A stretch of DNA of 40,506 nucleotides from Chloroflexota bacterium (GCA_005882715.1 VBEI01000005.1:1-40506); one strand, 5' to 3'. Counted from the first letter of the stretch, positions 18,933-28,742 are shown. Notes: a model not told the origin generated them from the sequence alone. Program-made: numbers and translations.

Positions 18933-18966
18933 GAGCTACGTTCCGGCGGCTTGGCTGATGCCGGCG

Positions 18967-19926
18967 TTAGGCGACGCCAATTGAAGGGATTGTGTAGTCG
19001 CAGACCTGGTTCTTGCCGGTAAGTTTGGCTTTACGCAGAGCAGCGTCGGCGCGGTCGAGCAGAGTTGTCGGGCGGAGCTGGTTCATTGTGGCCGGCGAGA
19101 AGACGCCGATGCTCGCGGTGATCGCGATTCTGTGGCGACCCGCGTGCAGCTCCATCGCCGCGATGGCGAAGCGCAGACGTTCCGCGAGCTGCATTGCGCC
19201 TTCGAGCCCCGTCTCGGGGGCAAGAATGCAGAACTCGTCGCCGCCGTAGCGGGCCGCGATGTCTATCTCACGCACCGAGTTGCCGATCGCGATCGCTAAC
19301 TGGCGCAGGACAGAATCCCCCTCGAGGTGGCCGTGCCTGTCATTGACTTCCTTGAAATTGTCGAGGTCCAGCATGAGGCAGGATAGCGGGCTACCGTAAC
19401 GCTTGGCGCGGCGGCATTCCTTCTCCAGCGCGTCCCCCAGATAGTTGCGGTTGTAGAGGCCGGTGAGCGGGTCAGTAACGGCGCGCTTGTCCGTCTCCTC
19501 GCGCTGGCGCTCCTCCTCGGCTTCGAGGCGGGCCACTTCGAGCGCCTCGAGGATCGCGCGGGTAAGCGTCGTCGAGTTGATGCGTCCCTTGGCGCAGTAA
19601 TCGCGGGCGCCGCCGCGGATCGCGTCCTTGGCGATCAGCTCGTCGCCCTGGCCGGTAAGCATAATGACGGGCGGGACATTTTTCTTGCCGCTAATAGAGC
19701 GCAGGAAATCGAGCCCGTTCTCGCCCGGCAGGGAGTAATCGAGGAGGATGATATCGTAGCGTTCCGTCTCTAGGGCGCGCCGGCAGGACCTCGCAGATGT
19801 CACGTTATCCACTTCGAAGATAACTGTACTTTCCTCGAGCGCCGCCCGAACAAGGCCGACGTCTCCGGGGTTGTCTTCGACGACAAGCACGCGCAGGGTG
19901 GTCTTGGTCAACGTTTCCTCCCTCAC
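18967..19926 (-). CDS. Response regulator with GGDEF domain (REC-diguanylate cyclase)
   Basis: VLVVEDNPGDVGLV, ILLDYSLPGENGLDFL; RYGGDEF active site with upstream RxxD (REID) I-site. Confidence 0.93.
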   Translation of the reverse strand: MREETLTKTTLRVLVVEDNPGDVGLVRAALEESTVIFEVDNVTSARSCRRALETERYDIILLDYSLPGENGLDFLRSISGKKNVPPVIMLTGQGDELIAKDAIRGGARDYCAKGRINSTTLTRAILEALEVARLEAEEERQREETDKRAVTDPLTGLYNRNYLGDALEKECRRAKRYGSPLSCLMLDLDNFKEVNDRHGHLEGDSVLRQLAIAIGNSVREIDIAARYGGDEFCILAPETGLEGAMQLAERLRFAIAAMELHAGRHRIAITASIGVFSPATMNQLRPTTLLDRADAALRKAKLTGKNQVCDYTIPSIGVA

Positions 19927-20870
19927 ATTGCGGCAGCAGGGCGCGGCGGCTGTCCGCGCACCCGGTTCTTGCCTTCGACCTTTGCTTGCCTGAGCGCACG
20001 GTCGGCGCAGGCGAGCATCGTGTCGGGTGTCATCTCGTGTTCATCGCTCGAGGTGCAGGCGCCGATGCTAACGGTGATAGCTATCGCTCCGTCGCCGACG
20101 GCGAGGCCCTGTTCGGCGATCGAGTCGCAGATGCGCTCGGCGGCGAGCATCGCGGCGCTCTGGCTGGCTTCCGGCATGATGACGACGAATTCCTCGCCGC
20201 CGAAGCGGATCACCACATCGGTCTCGCGTACGCACTGGCTGATGGTCGCCGCGACCTGTTTGAGCGCGACGTCGCCGACGAGATGGCCGTGAATATCGTT
20301 GTAGGTCTTGAAGTCGTCCAGGTCGATCATCAAGCAGGCGAGGTCGCGCCGGTAGCGGCGGGCGCGGTTACACTCGCGATCGAGCGACTGCGCCATATAG
20401 CGGCGGTTATAGACGGCGGTCAGCTCGTCTGTGATGGCGAGGCGCTCCAGTTCCTCGCGTAGGCGCTTCTCCTCGCGGCCCCAGCGGTAGTTCTCGAGCG
20501 CCTGGTGGATCGCATGCGCGAGGATCTGGGAATTGATGGCGTTCTTGGGGAAGTAGTCGTAGGCGCCACTGTTCATAGCCTCCGCGGCGACGCGCCCGTC
20601 GCCCCAGCCGGTCAGCATGATCACCGGTGGCTGGTCACCGTCAACGTTCAGACGCCGAAGGAAGCTGAGGCCGTCCTCGCCCGGCAAGCTGTAGTCGAGG
20701 AGGAGCAGGTCGAATGGGATCGCGGCCATCCTGTCGAGGCATTCAGCCGTTGAGCGGACGCGCTCGAGGACGTAGTTGACCGCGGTGTACTTGCCGAGCA
20801 TTCGTTTGACGATCTCGGCATCGTGATCATTGTCCTCTACGAGAAGGACGCGCACTGATGTCCTGGCCAT
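19923..20870 (-). CDS. Response regulator with GGDEF domain (GGEEF variant)
   Basis: VLLVEDNDHDAEIV, LLLLDYSLPGEDGLSFL; RFGGEEF active site with upstream RxxD (RETD); ATGA-type overlap with downstream gene. Confidence 0.93.
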   Translation of the reverse strand: MARTSVRVLLVEDNDHDAEIVKRMLGKYTAVNYVLERVRSTAECLDRMAAIPFDLLLLDYSLPGEDGLSFLRRLNVDGDQPPVIMLTGWGDGRVAAEAMNSGAYDYFPKNAINSQILAHAIHQALENYRWGREEKRLREELERLAITDELTAVYNRRYMAQSLDRECNRARRYRRDLACLMIDLDDFKTYNDIHGHLVGDVALKQVAATISQCVRETDVVIRFGGEEFVVIMPEASQSAAMLAAERICDSIAEQGLAVGDGAIAITVSIGACTSSDEHEMTPDTMLACADRALRQAKVEGKNRVRGQPPRPAAAM

Positions 20871-21325
20871 TACGCCACTCCTCCGGAAGCGGTTGCCGGC
20901 GGCAGCGTAGCTATCACGATCCAGTACTCCTGGATTGCAGTCACCACCTTGATGAAGTCCTCGAAGCGGACGGGCTTCGAGATGAACGTATTCACCCCCA
21001 GGTCGTAGCTACGCACGACATCCTCCTCGCGCGTAGAAGTGGTGAGGACGATGACGGGGATGCGCCTGAGCTCGGGGTCGCCTTTGATCCGTGAGAGGAC
21101 TTCCCGGCCGTCGACGCGCGGCAGGTTGAGGTCGAGGAGGATTAGGCCCGGAAGAGACGTCTCGCTGCGGGAGCCGAACAGAATGTCGAGCGCTTCCTGA
21201 CCATCGCGGGCGACGGTCAGCTCGTTCTTCACCTGGCCCTTCGCTAGAGCGCGCCGGGTGATCTCGATGTCGTTCGGGTTATCCTCGACGAGCAAGATCC
21301 TAAACGGCGCGAGCGTACTTTCCAT
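20870..21325 (-). CDS. Single-domain response regulator (Rcp1/CheY-like)
   Basis: FRILLVEDNPNDIEITRRAL, LPGLILLDLNLPRVDGREVLSRIK, IPVIVLTTSTREEDV, FISKPVRFEDF. Confidence 0.93.
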   Translation of the reverse strand: MESTLAPFRILLVEDNPNDIEITRRALAKGQVKNELTVARDGQEALDILFGSRSETSLPGLILLDLNLPRVDGREVLSRIKGDPELRRIPVIVLTTSTREEDVVRSYDLGVNTFISKPVRFEDFIKVVTAIQEYWIVIATLPPATASGGVA

Positions 21326-23933
21326 CCTGTTCCTCCTGTCCGGGTTGCCTGGCCGCGGTGCGCGGTATCGTGAAGAGAAAGGTTGTGCCTTCGCCGGGCG
21401 CTGATTCCACCCAGATGCGTCCTCCGTGCGCTTCCACTACCTTCTTGCAGATGGCGAGGCCGACGCCGGTGCCCTCGTACTCTTCACGGTGGTGCAGACG
21501 TTGGAAGATCTTGAAGATCTTTTCGTAGTATTCCGGCGCGATGCCGATGCCGTTATCGCGTACGGCGAAAGTGAATACGCGGTTGTCCGAGCGGCAGCCG
21601 ACCTCGATCTTTGGCTGCGGCTTGTCGTTGTACTTTACGGCGTTCGAGATCAGGTTCTTGAAGACCTCACGTATGCGGGCCCGATCGCAGGGGACGGTAG
21701 GCATGTCCGGATCGATGAACAGCTCGACGCGCTTCTCCTGGAGGGCGAAGCTGAGCTCGAGGCTCACGTCCTGGACGAGCGAGCTCACGCCGACCGGCGC
21801 TTGGTCGAGGCGCGTGCGACCGATCCGCGAGAGCTGGAGCAGGTCGTCGATGAGGTCCTTCATACGAACGGCGCTCTCGCGCAGCACGTTGACGTAGCCC
21901 TGTCCCTGCTCGTCGAGCTTGTCAGCATAGTCCTCCGCGATGAAGCCGGCGAACGCCTCGATGCCCCTCAGCGGCTCCTTGAGGTCGTGCGAGACGCTGT
22001 GGGTGAAGTCTTCGAGCTCGGAATTGATGCGGGTCAGCTCCCGCGTCTGGTGCGCCAGCGCCTCCTCGGCCTGCTTGCGTTCAGTAATGTCGCGAACGAA
22101 GGCGCTGAAGATATGGCTACGGCCCCAGCGGATCGGCGAGATTGTCATCTCGATTGGAAAGAGGTGGCCGTCTTTGTGCAGACCTTCAAGCTCGACCCGC
22201 CGGTTGAGCATCGGACCTTCGCCGGTGAGTACAAAGCGGTGCAACCCTTCCAGGTGCGCTTCCCGATGCCCCGGAGGGATGACGGTGTCGGCCAGGGTGC
22301 GACCCACCGCCTCTTCTCGCTTCCAGCCGAAAGTAAGCTCTGCCTGCGGGTTCCAGTCCTTGATTACGTCGCCGGCGTCGATAGCCACGAAGGCGTCATT
22401 TGCCGTGTCGATAATCGACCGGGTCCGCATCTCGTTCTGGCGGAGGGCGTATTCGATCTGCTTGCGCTCGGTGATGTCCTGAGCGGTGCCCAGCAGCCGC
22501 ACCGGCTCGCCCTCGTCGTTGTGGACGACTTTGCCTTCGCCGTGTGCCATGCGGATTGCCCCGTCCGGCCGGACGATCCGATAGTCGAAGGCGAACGGGT
22601 CTCCGCTACGCAGTGTGCGGGCGATATTCTGCTCGACCTGTGTGCGGTCGTCCGGGTGGACCCTTTGTAGAAAGACCTCGTAGCCGGGTTGTACGTCGCC
22701 GGGCTCATAGCCGCACACGCGGAACATCTCGTCGGACCAAGTGACGGCGTTGGTTACGATATCCCACTCGGCGCTGCCCACGTGCGCGATCCGTTGTGCC
22801 TCCGCGAGCTGTGCTTGGCCCTTGTTCAGCTCATCCTGGGCGCGTTGCCGCTCGACATCGAGCCGGTAGAGCGAGCCGGAGTTCCACCAGGTGAGAGCAG
22901 CGAAACTGACGATGCTCCAGATGACGACGAGAAAGACGCCGAATGCGGGCCCGTGCAGGCCTGCCTCTTCGTCGAGCACCGTCACCCAGCCGAGCAGCAG
23001 GGGGATAAGGATAGCGGCCGGCAGGAGCCTGCGTGCCATAACGCCACCCGCGGCATCGCTGGTGACAATGGCGAGAAGACCGTGGTCCTGGCGGGTCAGG
23101 AGTATGCCGGACGAAAGGAGGAGGAAACAGAGCGTAGAGTGCAGCGCCATGGCCGTCGATGAGCCGCCGGCATAGAGCGAGCCGACGCCGTAGACGTAGC
23201 CGATGAACGCCGTCAGGGAGACCAGCGCCGCGAGGATCGTGAGCAGTTGCGCGACCGGATAGCAGCGCCGGACATCGAGCACCAACAGAGATACGCCAAT
23301 GAGGAAAAGGCAGAGCGCGGAGGTGGGCGCCATGCGGGCCGGGGCCGACGTGCCGAGGGCTCCGGCCGGTTCGCTGAAGAGCAAATGGTCGATATTCAGG
23401 TTCCAGCCGTAAAGGTATTCGCTGAGCGTTAGGAAGCCGATCACGGCCACCACGAATGCGGACGCAAGCGCAACGAAGCGCAGATGCCCGTTCGTGGGGC
23501 CTGTGGAGAGCAGGTGGAGAGTCACGCCGCTGAGGACGAACGCCATCGCCACATTTGGCTTCATTGAAACGAAACCGGAAGAGATGCTCTTGACAACGGT
23601 AAGATCCAATGCCCAGCCGGCGAGGACCAGCGCCCCGGCCAAGCTCACGGCCAGGCCTGCGCCCTTAGCAAACGATTGGAGCGCCAAGACCAGCCTGGGA
23701 TTGGGCGTAACGAACGGGAAGAGGTCGAACCGCTCCCATAGCGTCACAGAGACACGGTCCCCGCTCGCTGGCGGATGCTTGTTCGTAGCACGCGAGGAGG
23801 TCTGGCTTGAACCATTGCTCTCGTCCGCCGGCTCTTGCTGGACGGGGGTAGTGGACACCCGGCTGCGCTCTAGGATCGCAGCCGCGTGTTCGAGGTAGGT
23901 CATGCGCTTGACGCGCGATTCCGTTTCGGCCAA
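21300..23933 (-). CDS. Membrane-associated PAS-PAS sensor histidine kinase
   Basis: Multiple N-terminal TM segments, two PAS/PAC modules, HisKA box FTHSVSHDLKEPLRGIEAFAGF, HATPase motifs NLISNAVKYND, DNGIGIAPEY, GTGVGLAICKKVVEAHGG. Confidence 0.94.
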   Translation of the reverse strand: MAETESRVKRMTYLEHAAAILERSRVSTTPVQQEPADESNGSSQTSSRATNKHPPASGDRVSVTLWERFDLFPFVTPNPRLVLALQSFAKGAGLAVSLAGALVLAGWALDLTVVKSISSGFVSMKPNVAMAFVLSGVTLHLLSTGPTNGHLRFVALASAFVVAVIGFLTLSEYLYGWNLNIDHLLFSEPAGALGTSAPARMAPTSALCLFLIGVSLLVLDVRRCYPVAQLLTILAALVSLTAFIGYVYGVGSLYAGGSSTAMALHSTLCFLLLSSGILLTRQDHGLLAIVTSDAAGGVMARRLLPAAILIPLLLGWVTVLDEEAGLHGPAFGVFLVVIWSIVSFAALTWWNSGSLYRLDVERQRAQDELNKGQAQLAEAQRIAHVGSAEWDIVTNAVTWSDEMFRVCGYEPGDVQPGYEVFLQRVHPDDRTQVEQNIARTLRSGDPFAFDYRIVRPDGAIRMAHGEGKVVHNDEGEPVRLLGTAQDITERKQIEYALRQNEMRTRSIIDTANDAFVAIDAGDVIKDWNPQAELTFGWKREEAVGRTLADTVIPPGHREAHLEGLHRFVLTGEGPMLNRRVELEGLHKDGHLFPIEMTISPIRWGRSHIFSAFVRDITERKQAEEALAHQTRELTRINSELEDFTHSVSHDLKEPLRGIEAFAGFIAEDYADKLDEQGQGYVNVLRESAVRMKDLIDDLLQLSRIGRTRLDQAPVGVSSLVQDVSLELSFALQEKRVELFIDPDMPTVPCDRARIREVFKNLISNAVKYNDKPQPKIEVGCRSDNRVFTFAVRDNGIGIAPEYYEKIFKIFQRLHHREEYEGTGVGLAICKKVVEAHGGRIWVESAPGEGTTFLFTIPRTAARQPGQEEQDGKYARAV

Positions 23934-24148
23934 GCGGGCAGTCCGCCTTTCCGCGTGTCTTAGTCTCGTTATTGGCGTCTAAATGGGCCGCACCCTACAT
24001 ATAAGAGTCCCGAACAATCCCGCGTGTTACAGACATTTCCCAATGCGAGCGGACACCGTTTCCGCAGGCGAGACACGTAGCAACGCGGGGGGCGCAAGCC
24101 ATTTTTACTAGGCGAACGGACGTGCTAGAATCAGCGCGAGGAAACCGT

Positions 24149-25912
24149 TTGCCGATCCGCGTACTGCCGCCGGAAGTCGCCGCTCGCATCGCCGCCGGCG
24201 AAGTGGTGGAGCGTCCCGCTTCTGTGGTCAAAGAGCTCGTGGAGAATGCGCTGGACGCCGGCGCCTCTCGCATCGTCATCGAGGTGACATCCGGCGGGCT
24301 CGATTCAATACGAGTGAGCGACGACGGTTGCGGCCTCGAGGCACCCGAACTTCAGGTTGCATTTCAGCGTCACGCCACGAGCAAGCTCGCAAACGACGCG
24401 GACCTGGCAAGCGTTCTGACTCTCGGCTTCCGCGGCGAGGCTCTGCCTTCGATAGCGGCGGTGGCGGAGGTCGAGATGGTATCGCGGCCGGCCGCGACCG
24501 ATTCGGCGGCAAAACTCCGTCTCGTGCCCGAGGCGCCGCTCGAACTCTCCACCTGCGGCGCGCCGGTGGGCACATCGGTTACGGTCCGCCGGCTGTTCGC
24601 CCGCCTCCCGGCGCGGCGCAAGTTCCTGCGCTCAGCTGCGAGCGAGACAAACGGCGTGACGGCGGTGGTGAGCCACCACGCGCTCGCCTACCCGGAGGTG
24701 CGCTTCACGCTCACTCTCGACGGCAGGCAGGCGCTACAGACGCCGGGGAGCGGTGAGCCACGCGACGCTCTCGCTGCTGTCTACGGTGCGGAAGCGGCGG
24801 CGGCGATGCTGGAGGTCGGGAAGAAGGAACCGGGAACGGGGAATCGGGAGACTACGAGCGCCGTTTGCGTGGATGGGCTAGTGGGGCCGCCGCAAATTTC
24901 GCGTGCTGGGCGGCAGTACATCAGCATCATCGTGAACCAGCGCTGGGTCCAGAACCGGCGCCTCACCTTCGCCGTCGAGGAGGCGTATCAAGGGCTGCTG
25001 ATGGCGGGCCGCCATCCTCTGGCTGTCCTCCATTTACGAGTGCCCGCCGAGGAGGTGGACGTCAATGTCCATCCGACGAAGGCGGAGGTGCGTTTCCGCG
25101 ACGAAGGGGCCATATTCGGCGCCCTCCAGCGGGCGGTGCGCTCAGCGCTGCTCGCGGGCGCGTCAGTACGCGACGCCTCCAGCCTCGTAGGTGCGCCGCC
25201 ACTTGAGCTGTCACCGCAGCCTTCGGCGCCGCTGCTTTGGGAGCACGGCGTGCGCGTGGCCGCCGCGACAGCTCCCGATGCGCCCGCCGGCCGCCCGCCG
25301 GCCAACGGCGAGGCGTCCGGCGTCGCCGCTACGCCGTCGCAGGCATTGCCGGTGATGCGCGTTATCGGTCAGATGGGCGGCACCTATATCATCGCCGAGG
25401 GCCCGCACGGAATGTACTTGATCGACCAGCACGCGGCGCACGAGCGGGTGCTTTACGAACGCTTCTGGCGGAGGCGACAGGAGGGCGCGCCGGAGGTCCA
25501 GGGCCTGCTGGAGCCGTTGACGCTCGAGCTGTCGCCGCGCCAGCGGACGCTGCTCGCCGAGCAGGCGGAGGCCCTCGCCGGACACGGCTTCGACATCGAG
25601 CCATTCGGGGCCGGCGCCTCCGTGCTGCGGGCGCTCCCGCGGTCTCTTGCCCGCGGGGACGCCCGGCAGGCGGTGCTTGAGTTCGTCGACATGATGTTTG
25701 AGGAGGGTGAGGGCGACCGGCGCGACCGCGTGGCGATGTCGCTGGCCTGTCACGGGGCGGTCCGCGCGGGAAAGACGCTCTCGCTGGAGGAGATGCGAGA
25801 CCTGGCCGGGCAGTTGGAGGATTGCGAGGCGCCCAGCACCTGCCCGCACGGGCGGCCGACGATGATCCACCTGAGCGCAGAGACATTGGCGCGGGAATTC
25901 GGGCGGCGATAG
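24149..25912 (+). CDS. mutL: DNA mismatch repair protein MutL
   Basis: IRVLPPEVAARIAAGEVVERPASVVKELVENALDAGASRI, DDGCGL, GFRGEALPSI, QYISIIVNQRWVQNR, CHGAVRAGKTLS, CPHGRPTMIHL; likely TTG start at 24149 (track start 24122). Confidence 0.95.
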   Translation: MPIRVLPPEVAARIAAGEVVERPASVVKELVENALDAGASRIVIEVTSGGLDSIRVSDDGCGLEAPELQVAFQRHATSKLANDADLASVLTLGFRGEALPSIAAVAEVEMVSRPAATDSAAKLRLVPEAPLELSTCGAPVGTSVTVRRLFARLPARRKFLRSAASETNGVTAVVSHHALAYPEVRFTLTLDGRQALQTPGSGEPRDALAAVYGAEAAAAMLEVGKKEPGTGNRETTSAVCVDGLVGPPQISRAGRQYISIIVNQRWVQNRRLTFAVEEAYQGLLMAGRHPLAVLHLRVPAEEVDVNVHPTKAEVRFRDEGAIFGALQRAVRSALLAGASVRDASSLVGAPPLELSPQPSAPLLWEHGVRVAAATAPDAPAGRPPANGEASGVAATPSQALPVMRVIGQMGGTYIIAEGPHGMYLIDQHAAHERVLYERFWRRRQEGAPEVQGLLEPLTLELSPRQRTLLAEQAEALAGHGFDIEPFGAGASVLRALPRSLARGDARQAVLEFVDMMFEEGEGDRRDRVAMSLACHGAVRAGKTLSLEEMRDLAGQLEDCEAPSTCPHGRPTMIHLSAETLAREFGRR

Positions 25913-25991
25913 TCGCGTCACACAAGAGCGGGAAGCGTCATAGAACCGACCAGGGGCGGATGATTCACGTCGGCGGTGCTTGATCGACTGA

Positions 25992-27458
25992 TCAGGTTGA
26001 GCGGCTGCGAGCCCAGCGCAGGACTTTCGCGATGGCGTTCGCCGCCCGCGGGATCGTCGGAAAGACCGGAAACCCGGCCTGCCAGCATTTCTCCTGAAAA
26101 GCCGCGGTGCGCTCCATGCTCTCGACGTCGAGGGGTGGTCGCAGGACGACGACGATCGGCGTCCCGGAAGCCTCGCGCGCCTTCACCATCTGCTGGACCT
26201 GCATCTGCATGTAGTGAACTGGGTCGGCGCCGAGCATCGCCATCGAGCGGCGGCCGCGCCCCCAGCTAAAGCTTGTGTGGTAGAGGATCACGTCGATGTT
26301 CTCCGCCTCGCCGATGATGCGCAGCGTCTGCTCTAGCTTCGGCGGCTCGAAGATTGCGATCGTATCGACCGGGTTGCGCACGCTGGTGCCGGCGACCGGG
26401 TTTATCTCGCCTAGCGCTTTCTGGGTGCTCTCCGGCAGGACCGGGCACTGGAGACCGGCATCGTCGATCTCGTCAGCAGCGAAGACGCTGAACCCGCCTC
26501 CCCCACCGACCACTGCGACGCCCGGGCCGGCGGGCGCGCTCATGTAGCGGAAAGCCACCGCCAGGTCGGCCATCTCCTCGACGCTGTTGACGCGCACGGC
26601 GTTCAGCTGACGGCAGAGCGAGTCGAAGACGGCCAGGGAGCCGGCGAGGCTGGCCGTATGCGACATAACGGCACGGGTCCCCGCGGCCGTGCGCCCGCCC
26701 TTGAGAACAACGACCGGCTTGGCAGCCGCGGCGTCGCGGAGGGCTTGACGGAAGCGTCGGCCGTCCTTAACGCCTTCGATGTAGGCGCAGATCACGTTAG
26801 TCTTGGGGTCCCGAGCAAAGTATGAAAGCAGCTCACTCTCGTCGACGTCGGAAGCGTTGCCGTACGAGACGACTTTCGAGAAGCGGATGCCGCGCACGGC
26901 CGCTGTGTAGATCATCTCGCCGGCGTTGCCCCCGCTCTGCGAGATGAAGCCGACAGGGCCGCTCTCCGCGGGAAAGCCGGGCATGAAGGCAAGCTTCGAC
27001 TCGGGAACGTAGAGGCCCATGCAGTTGGGGCCGAAGACGCGAATGCCGGCACCCGTCAGACGCCCCACGACCTGCGTCTCGAGGTCGGCCATCTCGTCGT
27101 CGCCGGTCTCCCGAAAGCCGGCGGTGAAGAAGTGGACGCTGCGGACACCCTTGGCGATGCAGTCCTCGACCAGCCGGGGAACGATGCGCGCGGGGACGCT
27201 GGAGATCACGTGATCGACCGGCAACTCGATATCGAGCACGCTGGCGTAGCACTTGAGGCCTTCGATCTCCTGGTACTTGGGGTTGACGGCGTAGACGGCG
27301 GGGAAGCCCAGTTCCATCAGCGAGAGGAGGAACCCCAAGCCGACGCCGGCAAAGCCGGGCTGCTGCATGGAGACGCCGGCTATCGCGACGGAGCGGGGGT
27401 GGAAGATAGCGTCGAGGGAGGCGGTGGCGGTTCCCGGCTTCGTCTCAGCGGTGGTCAT
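25992..27458 (-). CDS. CoA-binding / NDP-forming acyl-CoA synthetase alpha-like protein
   Basis: FHPRSVAIAGVS, GPNCMGLYVP, GFISQSGGNAG, phospho-His-like MSHTASLAGS; no ATP-grasp segment in this ORF. Confidence 0.85.
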   Translation of the reverse strand: MTTAETKPGTATASLDAIFHPRSVAIAGVSMQQPGFAGVGLGFLLSLMELGFPAVYAVNPKYQEIEGLKCYASVLDIELPVDHVISSVPARIVPRLVEDCIAKGVRSVHFFTAGFRETGDDEMADLETQVVGRLTGAGIRVFGPNCMGLYVPESKLAFMPGFPAESGPVGFISQSGGNAGEMIYTAAVRGIRFSKVVSYGNASDVDESELLSYFARDPKTNVICAYIEGVKDGRRFRQALRDAAAAKPVVVLKGGRTAAGTRAVMSHTASLAGSLAVFDSLCRQLNAVRVNSVEEMADLAVAFRYMSAPAGPGVAVVGGGGGFSVFAADEIDDAGLQCPVLPESTQKALGEINPVAGTSVRNPVDTIAIFEPPKLEQTLRIIGEAENIDVILYHTSFSWGRGRRSMAMLGADPVHYMQMQVQQMVKAREASGTPIVVVLRPPLDVESMERTAAFQEKCWQAGFPVFPTIPRAANAIAKVLRWARSRST

Positions 27459-27583
27459 CGGACGAACGTTAACGTGCGCGTGAGGTTTGGAGCGAGTTTA
27501 GCAGCGAATTCGGCGAGCGGCAACGCTGTCGAGCAAGTCTCGCTTTGACTTCGCTGGAATCAGCCCGCGCTGGTGTCGGTCAT

Positions 27584-27600
27584 GCTCGACAAGCTCAGCG
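27584..27600. repeat. Copy of a CTCGACAAGCTCAG-type intergenic motif
   Basis: GTCATGCTCGACAAGCTCAGCGG in the gap upstream of acyl-CoA synthetase and downstream of MetE; resembles a widely seen TTCGACAAGCTCAG intergenic motif. Confidence 0.4.
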
Positions 27601-27633
27601 GAAATGGACGCGCTTAAGAGCTCTCTAGGGACG

Positions 27634-28629
27634 CTAGTCGATCTCTAGCTCGCGCTTGATGTCGCGGACGGCGTCGACCATCACCTGGAGCTTCGCCTCC
27701 GCCTCATCCGTAGTGCGGGTCTTGAGCCCGCAGTCTGGGTAGATCCAGAGCCGCTCCGGCGGGAAGAGCTTGAGGGTACGGCGGATGCCGGCCTTCACGT
27801 CCTCCACGTCCTCGATGAAGCGAGTGTGGATGTCCGTCACGCCCACGCCCAGGTCCTTGCCGCTGTCGAACGGCACCTGCTCCATCAGCTTCAGGTACTC
27901 GAAGTCCGTGTTCATGAAGGCGAGGTGGATCTGCTTGACGGGCAGCCGTAGCATGTCCGGGTAGATCTTCTCGACCTCGCCGTAACAGATGTGCGTGTGG
28001 AACTCGGCGTCGATGCCATCGACGGTGAGGTGCATCGCCTCGACAGCCAAATCGAAGTCCTCGGCCGGGCGGGTGTGGATCGCCGGCTCGTCGATCTGGA
28101 CGTACTTCGCGCCGGCCTTAACCAACTCCTCGACTTCGCGGCGGATGATCGGCGCCATGTCGAGCACTGCCTCGCGCCGCGAGGGGTAGTAGTCGTCGAA
28201 CGACCACTCGACCATCGTGTAGGCGCCGGTAAGCATGCCCTTGACTGGCCGGCGGGTAAGGCTCTGGGCGTAGCGCCACATGTCGACGGTCATCGGACCG
28301 GGCCAGGTGAGCTTATCGACGATGATTGGCTTGTGGTAGTAGCGGTTCCCGTAGGAGCGGACAAGGCCGCCGAGCTTCATGCCGCCGATCGGGTTGCCGC
28401 CGGGCTCGCCGGCGAAGTAGGCGACCATGTCGCCGCGCTCCATCTCGCCGTGCACGAGCACATCGAGGCCGATGCGCTCCTGGCTGCGGATCCAGTACTC
28501 CGTGGCCTTGCGCTCGAGCTTATCGAGCTCGGCGCGGTCGATCTTGCCCTGGGAGAACTGGGAGCGGGCCTGGGCGAGGTATTCGGGCTTGGGATAGGAG
28601 CCGACGGCGTTTGTGATCAGTGCGGGCAT
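27634..28629 (-). CDS. Cobalamin-independent methionine synthase catalytic-domain family (core MetE)
   Basis: TNAVGSYPKPEYL start; zinc-ligand motifs HTHICYGEVE and PDCGLKTR. Confidence 0.85.
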   Translation of the reverse strand: MPALITNAVGSYPKPEYLAQARSQFSQGKIDRAELDKLERKATEYWIRSQERIGLDVLVHGEMERGDMVAYFAGEPGGNPIGGMKLGGLVRSYGNRYYHKPIIVDKLTWPGPMTVDMWRYAQSLTRRPVKGMLTGAYTMVEWSFDDYYPSRREAVLDMAPIIRREVEELVKAGAKYVQIDEPAIHTRPAEDFDLAVEAMHLTVDGIDAEFHTHICYGEVEKIYPDMLRLPVKQIHLAFMNTDFEYLKLMEQVPFDSGKDLGVGVTDIHTRFIEDVEDVKAGIRRTLKLFPPERLWIYPDCGLKTRTTDEAEAKLQVMVDAVRDIKRELEID

Positions 28630-28742
28630 GGGTTACCTCATCTGGTGGTCATTCTCAGGGGTGAGACCTTCGGCTACGTGACTGCGAGAAGCAGCGAGCT
28701 TTCAACCCGCAGCGTTCACCTATCACCTTACCCCATCGACGC

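Noticed and set aside
18860-18945. Possible c-di-GMP-I (GEMM) riboswitch, minus strand
   Set aside because: CAAACGCAAGCCGG is only faintly like the GEMM core, the other conserved blocks are missing, and it lies downstream of the minus-strand operon.
21426-22670. 414-aa plus-strand ORF opposite the histidine kinase
   Set aside because: It is antisense to a clear kinase with conserved motifs; long antisense frames are expected in high-GC DNA.
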